From contig JBBBDQ010001610.1 of the NCBI GenBank assembly GCA_037127315.1, forward strand, positions 310,001-374,000: 64,000 nucleotides of DNA, written 5' to 3'. This document shows, piece after piece, positions 34,201 to 45,754 of this stretch (position 1 is the stretch's first letter; the number at the start of each line of letters is the position of its first letter). Under the pieces are notes generated by a model. The model was not told where the DNA came from, made no database searches, and saw nothing but the letters and a program-made list of their open reading frames with translations. This stretch comes from Ascarosepion bandense (Eukaryota; Mollusca; Cephalopoda; Sepiida; Sepiidae). A program made the position numbers and the translations under genes.

Positions 34201-34519
34201 GAAAATATTTATTAAACAATGGAAGGAGAGAGATTTTCTGAAAACAGCAAATTAAATTTCAATGCACTGTTTCATGTTTCTTCCTGTCCATAAATGAATT
34301 TGCGTTGAAAGCTAACCATATGATCCGAGTTGCTTATTTGTACACATTTTCCGGCAGATGCAAGCAGATGAACATCGGAGTAGAGAACAGTCAATCCAGC
34401 AGAATGTAACAGAATTTGTTAACCGCTGTCCGGGCACAACAGCCCAAGCGGCCCGTAATTACACCCCCTCAAGTTCTTACTCGTGCTGCTTTCTTTATTT
34501 CTCCTTCTCCTTCACAAAG

Positions 34520-35140
34520 ATAAAAAGGGGTGTAAGACAATGATGTGTCTTTTCGCCGGATTTATTCAGCTTGTGCAGAGTGACTATACAGAGAACCCTA
34601 GATGTTAATCCAGGATATGTCATCGGAGGCCACAATTTTAAGAACATAATGTACCCAGATGATATAATACAGATAGCGGACACGGAAAAGAAATTACAAA
34701 ACCTCCTACAGAGGGTAGCTGATGAGAGTGACAAGAAAGGACTACAATTAAACTGCAAGAAAACCGAATGCATGGTCATCAGCAACAAAGCAGCCCCAAA
34801 TGACAAATACAGGTGGGAGATACAAAAATCGAGATGGTACAAAAATTGAAATACCTGGAAAGTGCTCTTACAGAAGATAGAAAGTGTGACACTGAGATCC
34901 AAAGGCGAATTGGCATAGCGAAAGACTCGTTCCAGAAGTTGAGTAAAGTATTAAGACACAGGAAAATGAATCTGCGCACACAGTTTAATACTGTAATTAA
35001 TTTACATTCTTTTGGACGTAGTGAAGCAAGTATTTCATGAAAACCCAGCCCATTCCATCTCGTTGTGATCAAGGCATTAACGCCATAGAAAATGATGAAA
35101 CAGTTACAGATGTCCACCTTGAGGCATTTGGAACATAGTC
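34520..35140 (+). pseudogene. RTE-like LINE RT fragment
   Basis: It starts with KGVRQ, stop, CVFSPDLF (Gly of the RQGC motif lost to a stop), then YVIGGHNFKN, IMYPDDIIQIAD (YADD changed to YPDD), LNCKKTECMVIS, and after a frameshift VQKLKYLESALTEDRKCDTE and AKDSFQKLSKVLRHRKMNL. The order and motifs match the palm to thumb part of the RT. The duplicate is 58890-59505. Confidence 0.75.
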
Positions 35141-36059
35141 ACTCTAAACATAGAAAGAAAAAGACATTGACACATTTCTCCGTTTAAATTTTCATAAATG
35201 TCAAATGTTCATTGAAACTGCAGTCTTTTATTTTTCGTACAAATTTGAGTGCAATAAATGTTTAATACACCTAGACAGGTATGTCTTTGAATTTGAATCA
35301 TTTCCACCGGATATAATATGTAAATTGTGAATGTGTACATTAGTTTTGCTTACGTAGATGAAATATAACTGATATCATTAATGTGGTACATTTGGTATAT
35401 ATATTGCATATATAACAGATATTACATATTTACATTTAGCTATGTGCTACCAATAGCTGGTCCATCGTTCTTACCATTTAGATTATACAAGCAACCAGAT
35501 GCTGTCTAATGCACAGATTTTTGTTTGAGTGTGAATGTAAGATGTCTTATACGTTACAACAAGCTTTTGAAATTATCAAAACTTTCATAAAGCCAATAAT
35601 TTTATATATTTGTCATAATGTCCGTTTCAGAAAAGATTTATAATTATCTGGCTATTAAATGAATAAACAAGAAAAGGCCGAAACTAAATTTTACCTAATT
35701 TTCCAAAGTAAATTAGCAGATTTTTTTATTTTGTGTTTTATCATTGTAGGATTGAGACACTTATTTCTATAGATGTCAATCATAACGTCAAGCCATGTTA
35801 GAAATATCTAAACTGTCAGATGTATACAGATGATTACTCAGATCGAAGTCTTTTTAGGAAAGCGAATAAATAAGAGAATATCTTTTCAAAGAGAATTAAA
35901 GAAATTCATCATCTGATTAAATTCTTAAAAACTCAAAAATGTGTAATAGTTTAAACTAGGATGATATGAATATGAATACCAGAATTGTTCTCACACAGAT
36001 AATAACATGATGCTGTTTAAAGTAAACTAATCTCTGACGTATTACTTGTTTAAGAAATA
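35141..36059. other. AT-rich spacer without genes
   Basis: Nothing coding seen. Matched by 59.51-60.36 kb. The right copy has about 300 bp of extra sequence at about 60.37-60.65 kb. Confidence 0.5.
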
Positions 36060-36325
36060 TTTCTAGCCTATCATGCTGATTCTTTAAGTTTACGTAGTTT
36101 ACAGAGGCATTCCCTATCTATTATTTCAACTTCATAGGGAGCGCTGATGCCCTTTCCCACTCCATACATTGTCAACTACGCCTGATTTGTTTCATCGCCT
36201 CTCGTGTTACGCACTTGCGATGTAATTGTAGCCTTACTTTAAGTGGGTGGCCTGTTTCTCCATTATATTTCTTTCCACTGTTACATAAATGGAGTCCATA
36301 GTCATTAGTTAAGTCCTTCTCTGTT
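36060..36325 (-). pseudogene. Penelope-like GIY-YIG endonuclease remnant
   Basis: The minus strand reads DYGLHLCNSGKKYNGETGHP then LKVRLQLHRK and VTREAMKQIRR. The YNGETG-x3-K-x-RL-x2-H pattern matches the YIG half of the endonuclease that follows the RT in Penelope-like elements. The right duplicate preserves more of the C-terminal end (60575-60772). Confidence 0.6.
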
Positions 36326-36334
36326 TGGGGTTAT

Positions 36335-36440
36335 CCGTATACGGCAAGCCAACTTTCAACGGAAAATTCCTCAACTTCAACACCCATCACCTATACAATG
36401 TAAAGAAAGGGATAGTTCGCTGCCTGCAACATTGAGGAAA
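36335..36440 (+). pseudogene. Penelope-like RT end fragment, opposite orientation
   Basis: The plus strand reads KPTFNGKFLNFNTHHLYNVK, then KGIVRCLQH and a stop. This is the RT segment after the FTTSVYRKPT block. It lies head to head with the GIY-YIG piece, so the element is internally inverted or two copies are juxtaposed. Duplicate at 60.93-61.03 kb. Confidence 0.55.
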
Positions 36441-37530
36441 CGTCAAATACAATTATATTTTTTGTGATCAATATCACGTAGCTGAAGAGGAATCAGCTGC
36501 TGACATTCCATGTGATGAAGCAGGAAACCAGTCAACATAGGCACAGCCAAGAAAAACATCAAACGTGGCCATATTTTATCGTGTATATTGTCATGATCGA
36601 TAATAATATATACTTTAAATTAGTCATAGTTTGATTTAAAAATGTTGATTTTAAGAAATGTATTTATCTATTTACCTACATCATTAATTCACCCAGAAAA
36701 TAAAATTTTTAGATTCTTCATAACAACGACATGTATCCATCTCTTCTCATGACTTTCTTGATGCAAGTCAAAGTGGAATACATCTGTGTTACGTTTAGTT
36801 AAATTGTATATTAAACTATTTGAACGCTACAATTGAATTCAGTTCAAATATACGAACGTTATATATGATGTCATGTGAAAAATGGATTCAAATATCTTTA
36901 CTGAAAGATTATAAACAAAATAGTGTTTCCAATGTATAAGATATTCAATGCAGCTTGTGTCTTTTCTGTAATAATTGTTTCGATTTATTCCACTCTTTAT
37001 TTGCTGCTGTCTACGAACAATTGTCATGATAAAAGGTGTAATTTGCTTGTTTGCGTTTTGAAGAACAATATATGAATTGCATTAAACTTTGACAGGTGAC
37101 ATATCAATCTACGATATAGTGTAGTGTATGATTAATCAGTACAAGAATTTACTGTTCTTTCATGATTTTGATAGTGGAGATGACATCACAAACGCGACAA
37201 AGGAATTCAGGAACTATATAATTTGTTTTTGTAACGGTGCAGAAGTTTAGAAGTATTGCATTATTTGCAAATTTGAGTGAGTAGATATTTCGAAAATCTT
37301 TTGATGGATACCTCTATATTTTTCATTGATTTCGTGTTATATATATCGAATCACTTTTTAAAAGCCTTGTACATCATGTTTATTTTAGGGAATTTGGTTG
37401 CAAGAGAATAAGATAATGGTAATTTTATGTTGATATTGAGTGTGTTTTCTCCGTCAGATTCCGTTGCTTCTCGTTTGGGCGCCGGAATTAACAAAGTTGA
37501 GCCTGAGTAATACATAGATATGTGCCAAGT
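36441..37530. other. AT-rich spacer without genes
   Basis: No gene seen. Matched by 61.03-62.27 kb, where about 170 bp of extra sequence lies at about 61.39-61.55 kb. Confidence 0.5.
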
Positions 37531-37536
37531 TTGGAT

Positions 37537-37770
37537 GTGCTGGTGGCGTAATGGATAAAAGCTCAAGTTAGAAATCAGAGCTGAGTTCAAATTCTGGTCG
37601 GGTGTGTTACATTCATCTACGTTTAAATATCTTTTGGCAATCGTTAATCAAAATGAGATATGATCGCTGAAGTATATCACATCCGCCGCTTACAACACTC
37701 AGTTGGTTAGAGCAATAGGTTAATGATACATTCCTCCATATTAATGATTTCCTACTTACAAGTAATTCTT
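37537..37770 (+). mobile_element. tRNA-derived SINE
   Basis: A-box-like TGGCGTAATGG (37544-37554) and B-box-like GTTCAAATTC (37585-37594), followed by a body shared with the intron 1 segments of the peptide genes (gttacattcatctacg, gagatatgatcgctgaag, cacatccgcc). No cloverleaf acceptor end, so it is not a tRNA gene. Confidence 0.6.
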
Positions 37771-38095
37771 ACGTGACACCAGCCCGGCTGCTGCTTTCTA
37801 TGTCTTGTTTCTCTGGTGTGATGAAGGGACCACCGCCATTCGCCCCGTTGTGCATTTTTGAACCAAAGAGCGGTTTCCAGACCCTTCAGGACTGTCCAAT
37901 GATGAAAGAGGAAGTGGCTGGTGTCTATGCTAAAAAAAAATCACTATTCGTGCACAAAAGGGTTCCGGCCACAAACACAATCATGTTAAAAAATAACAAA
38001 AAATAAAAATAAGAGTACAAAGAGTTTTTCAAGTACAAAGAGTTTTTCAAGACTTTTATGTGACTACTTAATAATTTAAAGGAATTCTAGTGTTT

Positions 38096-38151
<56 letters not shown>

Positions 38152-38165
38152 TCTCCACTGGTCTA
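37771..38165. other. Block mostly unique to the left duplicate
   Basis: From about 37855 to 38165 the sequence is absent from the right duplicate (62574 joins directly to a match at 38.17 kb). It has a 77-codon plus-strand frame (37773-38006) with no recognisable domain, a short direct repeat gagtacaaagagtttttcaa, and a pure (AG)n tract at 38100-38149. Confidence 0.5.
38100..38149 (+). repeat. (AG)n microsatellite
   Basis: About 25 uninterrupted AG units. Confidence 0.97.
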
Positions 38166-38169
38166 AGGG

Positions 38170-38565
38170 GGCTAATTTTGGGATTCTTTGCCTATTCACA
38201 ATACATAGCAGTTTCTCTTCTCGGTTTGTTGATAGAGTTAGAATCGTACGGACGTTATCTGTTTCTTAGTCGGATCGGATTCCTGGGTACCTGATAACCA
38301 CAGAGCTAATTCACCCAACCATTTTCGCTGCGTTCTGTCAATCTCTCATTTCTGTTCGATCTCTATCGGCCTGCGCCCAACTCTACTGGTCTGCAGCGGG
38401 CAGACCGCTTTTATAGATCGGGGTGGGACTAAACAATGCTTAGGAGCCGCCCACTAATTTTAATAAGGAAATCGCTCTGTCCATCATTGACGTTCGCCTC
38501 TGTCCGTTAAGCATTCCGGTACTATTTTGCCTAATCAATTAATAACGCAACCCCACGTAATGTTT
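38170..38565 (-). promoter_or_regulatory. GC-richer block with minus-strand TATA box and hairpin
   Basis: About 400 bp, conserved in the right duplicate (62588-62980). On the minus strand CTATAAAAGC (38416-38407) is followed directly by a hairpin with 7-bp arms ggtctgc/gcagacc (38388-38406). It looks like a core promoter or the LTR of an unidentified element. No open frame of note follows it, and no target-site duplication was found. Confidence 0.35.
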
Positions 38566-39055
38566 TAGGAAAACATTTGACTGAAGAATGATTTTGACAC
38601 GGAAAATCCTGTTTTTATATAATCAATGTTATATATAAACTTAGAATCACTTGTCAAAATGTGTTAAAATGGGTCATGAATAAAATGGAATAAATAAATA
38701 TACAAATGATTCACTGCTTTGCTTGTGATTAAACGATTATGAAAAAAGAATAAATACTATATTCTGAGTAGCGGAAAAGAAATAATGACTTCAAATGAAC
38801 TAAAATGCAAGGCTTAGCTTACAATAATTTAAAAGAGATACACGGAGAAAAACTCATTGTAAAAATAATCGATGATAGAAAGAAATTACTACAAATAGGA
38901 AAATATATTTTTAAGGTGCACTATATTTATGTGTAAAATTGTTCAAAGAATATTTCTTTATTTGTACTGTTGTTTGGTAACGTATTTAATATTTTGAACG
39001 TAAAATAAATAAAGACATATATAGTAAACATATGTAAATCTACCGTCAACCATAG
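38566..39055. other. AT-rich spacer without genes
   Basis: Nothing coding seen. Nearly identical to 63.29-63.77 kb. Confidence 0.5.
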
Positions 39056-39059
39056 CATT

Positions 39060-39660
39060 GAATACTGCTATCACTGATACATCTCGGGTGCCACTGACAC
39101 ATCTCGGAGTTCTTGGCAAAATGCACCGGAGAATCTGCAACGTAATTGATCCCGACCTAGTGGCTCAACATTAGTTACTTTCTCACCGACGTCTGTTCTC
39201 CATATATTTTCACGGATTCTGCTCAGATTAGATTAGCTCCCTGATGCCAACTCTGCTTAAATTTACATGAGCTACTAGACAAGCAACTAGGTCCCACACT
39301 TTTACAGTGAAACCAATTAAATATATATGCAACTTCTACTCTAAATGAAGCTTTTCCTGCCATTTCCTGCCTGTGAATTTCCTTTCCGTATACATGTTTC
39401 CTTGACATTCTTTAAGAATTTCGATGCATCGTTAATTGCCATCTCTCAACTCCTTTAACTGACAACACTTGTATCACGTTCTTTTCCCTTTCAACTCTAC
39501 TCTCATTCAGTTCTCTTCACACCAGTATTCTCATAATTCTCTCACTCGTTCTCTCACATATCACATAATTGTTTCACTTTCTTAACACTCTCCTCTTATG
39601 TAACCCCTTGCGCACCAGTTGCAGTGCGTCCTTCTTGGAAATGAAATAATTATAAAGTAA
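39060..39660 (+). mobile_element. Jockey/CR1-like LINE, 3' fragment
   Basis: The plus strand reads LGVLGKMHRRICNVIDPDLV and after shifts YFHGFCS, the region downstream of the RT also seen at 14.7-14.85 kb. Then comes a 3' untranslated end similar in layout to 15.0-15.27 kb. The right duplicate (63.78-64.0 kb) is cut by the window edge. Confidence 0.65.
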
Positions 39661-39699
39661 ACATATGTGAATGAGGCAAAGGAATGCAAAGCAGAATAT

Positions 39700-40880
39700 A
39701 AAATCCTACTTTCTCATATCTAAATTTAATCCCTAAATGCTATTAAGTATAAATGTTGTCTTCATTTTCTTTTTTCTTAAAAAAAGGAATATCTATTGTA
39801 TTCCCAGCACTCCTCTGTAAAAAAAAATCATTTCTGTTTTGACTAAATTAAATTTGTAGCCAATGTTGGTTTAATTGGTTGAACGCAAAAATACAGAAGA
39901 ATGTAAATAATCAATTATTTTTTCCCACCATTTTGTTCACCCATTTGCCAAAAAATGCAACAAAACTATGACATTATTCAATTAGTTAAGCCTCTTTTTG
40001 CTTTAATAAACAATATATATTTTAGACATTATAGAGTAAAGAATAGAAATTCGGTTATTAATGCAATTTTAAAAGAACTGTGATAATTGTTGAAATTGTA
40101 ATAATTTATAAATTTACAAAAAATATTTTCAAATAATTTCAAAAACTTTTATATGTTGGGCTGTTACGTTATTAATTAAAGACTATATTTACTAATCGAA
40201 AATTGGAAAGTTTAATACAATTAATTTTTACTATAACTTTTATATTATTAAGTTTTTGAAGTTTTTTGGTTTTTTTTTTGCGTGTGGTAATTTCTGTGTC
40301 CACGAAAAAGTCATGTGTTTCGCGGTTTCTTAAGGGAAATAATTTTGACAGTTTTATAATTTCCAGTCGCCATACACTAATCTTTCTCCACAACTGTCGA
40401 GCTGTCATCAATCGGTCAAATACAAGGGAATGGCCAGGATGTACAACACTGTCTATAAGAAATAATTCAGTTTTATGCTATAAAGAAGTAATACTTGTGT
40501 AAATCAGATTAATTCAACATTAAATTGGCTAATTTTCAAAAATTATATGTTACAGATTTATATTCTACTTTTGAAAGTTTTAAAACCAAGAATTGATTTT
40601 TGTTTACAAATGCCTCGATCGCACATAAATGGGAGAAAATTTGAAAAATGAAAAAAAATTGCAAACTTTTAGATTCTAATCAATAATAATTTTGTTTGAA
40701 ATACACAAAAAATTTCACTTACAGGAAATTTACCTTTCAATAAAATCTAAAACAAAAATTTCATGAAACTCTTTTATTTCTAAAAGTTCAATTTAAAAGT
40801 TGGTTTTCGAAAATGAGTAGATGTACCTGCTTAAGTTGTGTTAACTTCAATCAACTAAAACTCTTGCGTAAATTCTTCTA
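39700..40880. repeat. Fifth, gene-less fragment of the duplicated unit
   Basis: Matches 26.62-27.79 kb (upstream flank of copy 3) and 51.3-52.45 kb, but the peptide gene and its proximal promoter are absent. To the left the match stops at about 39700 against LINE sequence. To the right it stops at about 40880. Confidence 0.7.
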
Positions 40881-42435
40881 TTTCCGCTCGGGTAACACGG
40901 AATTTGACCCTCCTTTTTGGTTGTATTCCTCAAACGTGAAAATAAGTAATTTTTGCAGTTGTCTGCAGCGACATTTTAATATAGTACTTTTTATTCAATT
41001 TGCATGTTTAGTTTTGAATAAAATACAGACACAACTAAAATTGAAAAATGAACGTTTTCCAGTTGTCTGAAGAAAATTTTTTATAAAAGACTTTTTGGTG
41101 AATTTGCATGCTTAGACTCCTAGTGCTTAAATAAAATATAGGCAGAATCAGGAGTGAAAAAATCTTTTTCCAGAGAGTTTTTTGTAATAACTTTCTGCTA
41201 AAAAATGAAAAGAAAAACAAAAAATAGCGAAATTTATAAAGTTGCATGCTAATTAGTGTCCTTGGATTTTAATGCCATTTAAGATTTAAATGACACGGTG
41301 GGTAGGGGAGGAAATATAACCTCATTTGTGCATATGAAAAAATATAATTCTTAGTTGAGAGCGAAACAAATTATTGTTAGTGGTATTGTTGATTTTGCAG
41401 TTTATTGTAAATCGCAATATGAGGTCTGATTAGAAATATTTAATAGCTATGTACTTGTAAAATCCGAATTTACTCTCATCACCAAACATCCGCACCACAT
41501 CGGCTATTTCCGTAAAGCTTCGATAAAGAGCCCTGAAAGAACTTTTTGTTTGAAAAGTTATTGAGTAAATCTAAAGCTCTGATTGTTTTAAACGAAAACT
41601 TTCGCTACGTTGTCACAATTGAATGCCTCGGTTGTAAATTCTGCTTTTGTTGCTAATTATTTTTTTTTTATTTATAAAGACTTTTCAGCAACTTATCCAG
41701 GTGTCCTTCAACACATTTAGTTATTTATATTTTTTTCTCGTGCCGTGTTTTATTTTACCAAAACAAGTGTACACGTGTGTCCCTTCTGGTTTATGGTGGT
41801 AGAGAAAAGGTAACCGGGTTTTCAACGTGTCTTTGCTGAGATAAAAATACACAGCGTTGACAGGGAAGTTCACCGTTGTATTAGACGTCTTGGGGACCAC
41901 CTGCTTTGAAGTGGACATCATCACAATTAGCTAACCGAAAGCGTCGTCATAATTGGTGCCGTTTTCGACAGTATCAATGCTGACTCAGGTTACGGTCATC
42001 ATCAACATTGGCTTCCGGAACTTGGGATCAGCCATCGAGTCAGCCGACCGGCCAAGTTTTCAGATTTTAACATGAGATCTGCGTCTGATTTTTTATCGCC
42101 AATATCATCTGGTATAATACCTTTCTTTAATTGTGGATTTGAACGTTTTTTACTTATTTATTTATGAGCCCAATCTCATACTTTGGTCATACTAGTTCGT
42201 GTTCCTCGTAGTTAATGTTCTTTTCTTCAGGATTCTCCACTTGCTCAACGGAATCTGTAAATCGACGTATCTGGTTTCTTTATTATTTTACTTTGAAAAA
42301 AATAAATCATATAGGCCGCACTTGTTTTGTCATAGCCAGTGAATATGCCCCTTTCACTTTTAGATCTAGTTTTGCCCTGTGGGTGACATGTAGGTAGCTA
42401 ATTGTGCAAAAATATGCATACAACTTACTTTTACA
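40881..42435. other. Unassigned region, single-copy within the window
   Basis: It has no counterpart elsewhere in the window. 41.72-42.06 kb is GC-richer and has a 67-codon minus-strand frame (41924-41721) followed by AATAAA-like motifs. Similarity to any family is not apparent. It could be a gene end, an LTR or another repeat. Confidence 0.4.
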
Positions 42436-42439
42436 AAAT

Positions 42440-42890
42440 TAATTTATGGAAGACAAGAACAGTCTACAAGAAGCCAAGGAAGAGACCAAGAGCCATATAA
42501 GTCAGATACAAAATATTGCAATGGAGGAACGAGAACAACTCCCAAAATTACAAAGAACAAAAAATAACCTCGAAATTATTATCTCTACGATGCAGCACTC
42601 AAATTCATTTTGGATGAAGAAGACACTCACATAAATCGCAATGAAGCATTATATGCATCAGCAATAGCAGCAACAAAATATTGAACATGAAATAAAAAAC
42701 AAGGCAATCTCGCAGACATGAAGATCTAATTTGGAAAAGAAAAATAGAAAAAGAAATCGAACAATTAGAAGTCAATCGATGAATTAGCAATAGAAATAAA
42801 TGTAAGAACTAGAAAAGGAAGAAAAGTCGAAAAAAGCACAATATTATAAATGAAAAAAAGTCCTATCAACTGAAGGAAAATAATATTTAA
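42440..42890 (+). pseudogene. Possible 5' part of the R2-like LINE ORF
   Basis: A 62-codon Glu/Lys-rich frame (MEDKNSLQEAKEETKSHISQ...) and then RNEALYASAIAATKY in another frame. Charged, coiled-coil-like sequence of this kind precedes the RT in the R2-like family. It is separated from the next R2-like piece by mariner sequence. Confidence 0.4.
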
Positions 42891-42921
42891 GTATTTTAAT
42901 TTTTTTTGTTGTTGCCATTAT

Positions 42922-43285
42922 TACGTTGGTGATTGCTGCCGTAATTCTTGCATTCAGAGCATCTTTGTTGTACCAATGATTTTTGTTGGTCTCTCACTCA
43001 ACATGACTTGATTCAACTGCTTGTGTGGCATGGTGCAGAATGCTGTTGCCAGACATACAGTTTTTCATCAGACATTGTCTCGACACAGAACAACACTACC
43101 AACTTAAATCACTTGACGTAGTCTTTTGAGTTCAGTCCAAGGCCTTCACCAAGAAATTCAGAAGTTCTTTTCTCATCAGATTGATCAGAGTGAGTTTTAC
43201 ATATCTTCTTAATCACAATTCTACACATATAAATAAACTGCTTTTTCTCATATTGATACCCACTCGGAAATATTTGTATTGAATC
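42922..43285 (-). pseudogene. Mariner-like transposase remnant, orphan copy
   Basis: Matches 20632-20995 and 46985-47345. The minus strand carries SDEKLYVWQQHSAPCHTSS and the GEGLGLNSK segment. It is joined directly to R2-like sequence at about 43285, a junction not seen in the other copies. Confidence 0.65.
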
Positions 43286-44459
43286 CTATCAACTAAGGAA
43301 AAGATAAATCAGACAATAGAATTGAAGGCTATGAGAACAGATCAAGACTCTACAGACTAAACAACATTTTTCAAACCGATGCAAAGCAAATTTACAGGTA
43401 AATAGGTAAAACAAGAACTGAAATGACCGTCCCTCCACAAAAATCTAAGATGTCGTCCAGTTCTAGGAAAACAGTATGGGTTTAAATGTAAACTGAAAAA
43501 GTACACAATTGAACATTTCCAGGAATAAATAAAATTCCTAAATTTGGGCTATATTATTTAAATGCAGCATATAGAACTCTAGCCAAAGAACTTCAAGAAA
43601 TGGTTAACAATTCCACTAAAATTCTTGCATGGATGACCAAAGGAATTACCTTTCATCTCCCCAAGATACGTGACACAAATGATATGAAAAAATACAGACC
43701 AGTCACATGCTTTTCGACAACATGCAAACTATTAATATCTATTTTAAAAAACAGATGTATTTATTATTGGCAATAAATGACATACTACAGCTTGAAAAAA
43801 GTGTGCGAACATGGTCTTCTACAGATGTAAAGATCAATTATTTATTAATATGGTGATTTTGGAAATCTGCTTCTATGCAAATGTAAATCTTGGGACTGCT
43901 TTGATAGATTATCGTAAGGAATTCAATTGTGTATTACATTACTGGAACTTAAAGATTTTAAATACGTACAAGGTATCAGCAGTCATCATCAATTTCATCA
44001 AACAATGTATGTTGACAACGAAAACAACCCTTTACCTCAATCATATAAATGGAACTTATAACTCTGGTGAAATAAACAACAGATGTATATTTCAAGGTAA
44101 CTCTTTGTCTCTCTTACTATTTTGCATATCGGTAATAGCATCAACCAGTCAACTTAACAAGACAGAATGTGGTTATAAAATAGCTCAAAAGAAAATAAGC
44201 CATTTATTTTACATAGATGATTTAGGTTCTATGCTAAGAATGACAATGAGCTACAAGGTCTTTTGCAAACTGTAAAATGCTTCAGTGAAGATATTGGAAT
44301 AACATTCAGTTTGAATAAATGTGCTAGAGCTACAGTTTTACGAGGATCACTACAAATTGGCTTGGACTATGCTGTCACAATACAAGCATTAGAGCAAGAA
44401 GAAGCTTATAGCTACATATGTTTAAATGAGAGTGAAAAGATTCGCCATAAAAAATGAAA
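43286..44459 (+). mobile_element. R2-like LINE remnant, truncated by a LINE fragment
   Basis: Plus-strand pieces: NRIEGYENRSRLYRLNNIFQ; LYYLNAAYRTLAKELQEMVN and WMTKGITF (43.55-43.65 kb); RPVTCFSTTCKLLISIL; ALIDYRKEFNCVLHYWNLKI (43.9 kb); LNHINGTYNSGEINNR, IFQGNSLSLLLFCISVIAST and intact FYIDDL (44.04-44.22 kb); FSEDIGITFSLNKCARATVL. It ends at 44459, where jockey-like LINE sequence begins. The RT region is the best preserved of the family in this window. Confidence 0.75.
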
Positions 44460-45234
44460 TAAATGTGCAGGATAGATTCAGACGGAAAAAAACTCCGGGC
44501 ACTGCACAAAGAACCGACTTTCATAGCAGCGGATTTAGCAATGGATTCGATATAGTCATTCCACTTGAGGTCTGCTGAAAGTGTGAGACGAAGGAGGCGT
44601 AGTGTTTTACTCTCTGGGAGGCATGCCTGGTCCATGCTAATAGGAGGTAGGTGCGATTGTCTATGACGATTAATCGATAGTAGCTTCGTTTTAGAAGCAT
44701 TAAAATTTACGAGCCATTTCTTACGCAAGTCCACTACGGATTAGAGTCCTTTCCAAGCTCGGCTGCAAGGTTAGCTTTGTCGCTCACACCAGATTTTTGG
44801 TCGAGGCGAGAATAAACTGTTGTGTCATCGGCGTACATAACTACTTGGAATCTTATGGTATCAGGGAGACAATTAATGTAGATCAGAAAGAGCGTAGGAC
44901 CTAGGAGAGAGCCTTGTGAGACACACGCGTTCGTATGGTAGCTCTGGGAAACATGTCCGTTTAATACCACTTTCAATGAGCGGTTAGATAGGAATGACTA
45001 GATCAGTCCAGCTATACCATAGCTTAGCATTTTGCAAAGAAAGCCAGCATGCCAAACTCTGTCGAACGCATTAGAGATATCCAAGGCAACGGTTCGGACT
45101 TCACCATTCCTATCGAGTGCCTGATATATGTACTCGGTGATGGTCGTTAGCATATCAGCAGTAGACCTGGTGAAGTGGAAGCCATACTGTTTGTCTGAGA
45201 GGAGCCCGTGGGCCGTGAGATGCTGAACGACCTC
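44460..45234 (-). mobile_element. Jockey/CR1-like LINE fragment (RT)
   Basis: The minus strand reads VVQHLTAHGLLSDKQYGFHF (45.2 kb), LDISNAFDRVWHAGFLCKML, MKVVLNGHVSQSYHTNACVS, QGSLLGPTLFLIYINCLPD, MYADDTTVYSRLDQKSG and SADLKWNDYIESIAKSA. It includes the intact target site into which Tc1 jumped in the 3.6-6.9 kb relative (44551-44554). It replaces the equivalent of 16.38-17.75 kb, so it sits at a rearrangement junction. Confidence 0.85.
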
Positions 45235-45664
45235 AATTATAATGAAAAATGACATAATAGGAATAATATGGGATATAATAAACAAATGAAGTTAAGCCAT
45301 AACTACACACCACTAACTGACTTATGTCATTCTGCAGACTTGGTAATTTGTGAGAACATAGCAGAAATCAAATTATGATGAAAAAAATGTAATAAGAAAT
45401 ACAATTCATAAACCAATACGAGAAAAACAATCATATACATTGGTCAACATGCCCTGCAAATTGCTAACACACTCCCTCTATTTTCAACTACGAAACTGTT
45501 TGTGTTTGACTGACAATTATATCGTACATGAATATTTCCCTGCCACTTGAGAAAATCAAGGAAAGTTACTCAGAATTTACAAACAATAATTTATTTATCA
45601 CTTTAAATTATAACTTATGTAGAAAAGAATGTGTGTATATGTATTTGTGTGCGCACTCACCCAC

Positions 45665-45754
<90 letters not shown>

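Noticed and set aside
37541..37600. tRNA gene at 37.54 kb
   Set aside because: A- and B-box-like motifs are present, but no acceptor-stem pairing. The body continues into a SINE tail and the duplicate has a 19-bp deletion between the boxes.
37773..38006. 77-codon frame at 37773-38006
   Set aside because: It begins in SINE sequence, has no domain, ends in an A-rich stretch and is missing from the right duplicate.
38170..38565. Complete solo LTR at 38.17-38.57 kb
   Set aside because: A TG...CA frame can be drawn (about 38227-38569), but no target-site duplication is visible and similarity between duplicates extends past the left end, so I kept only a promoter-like call.
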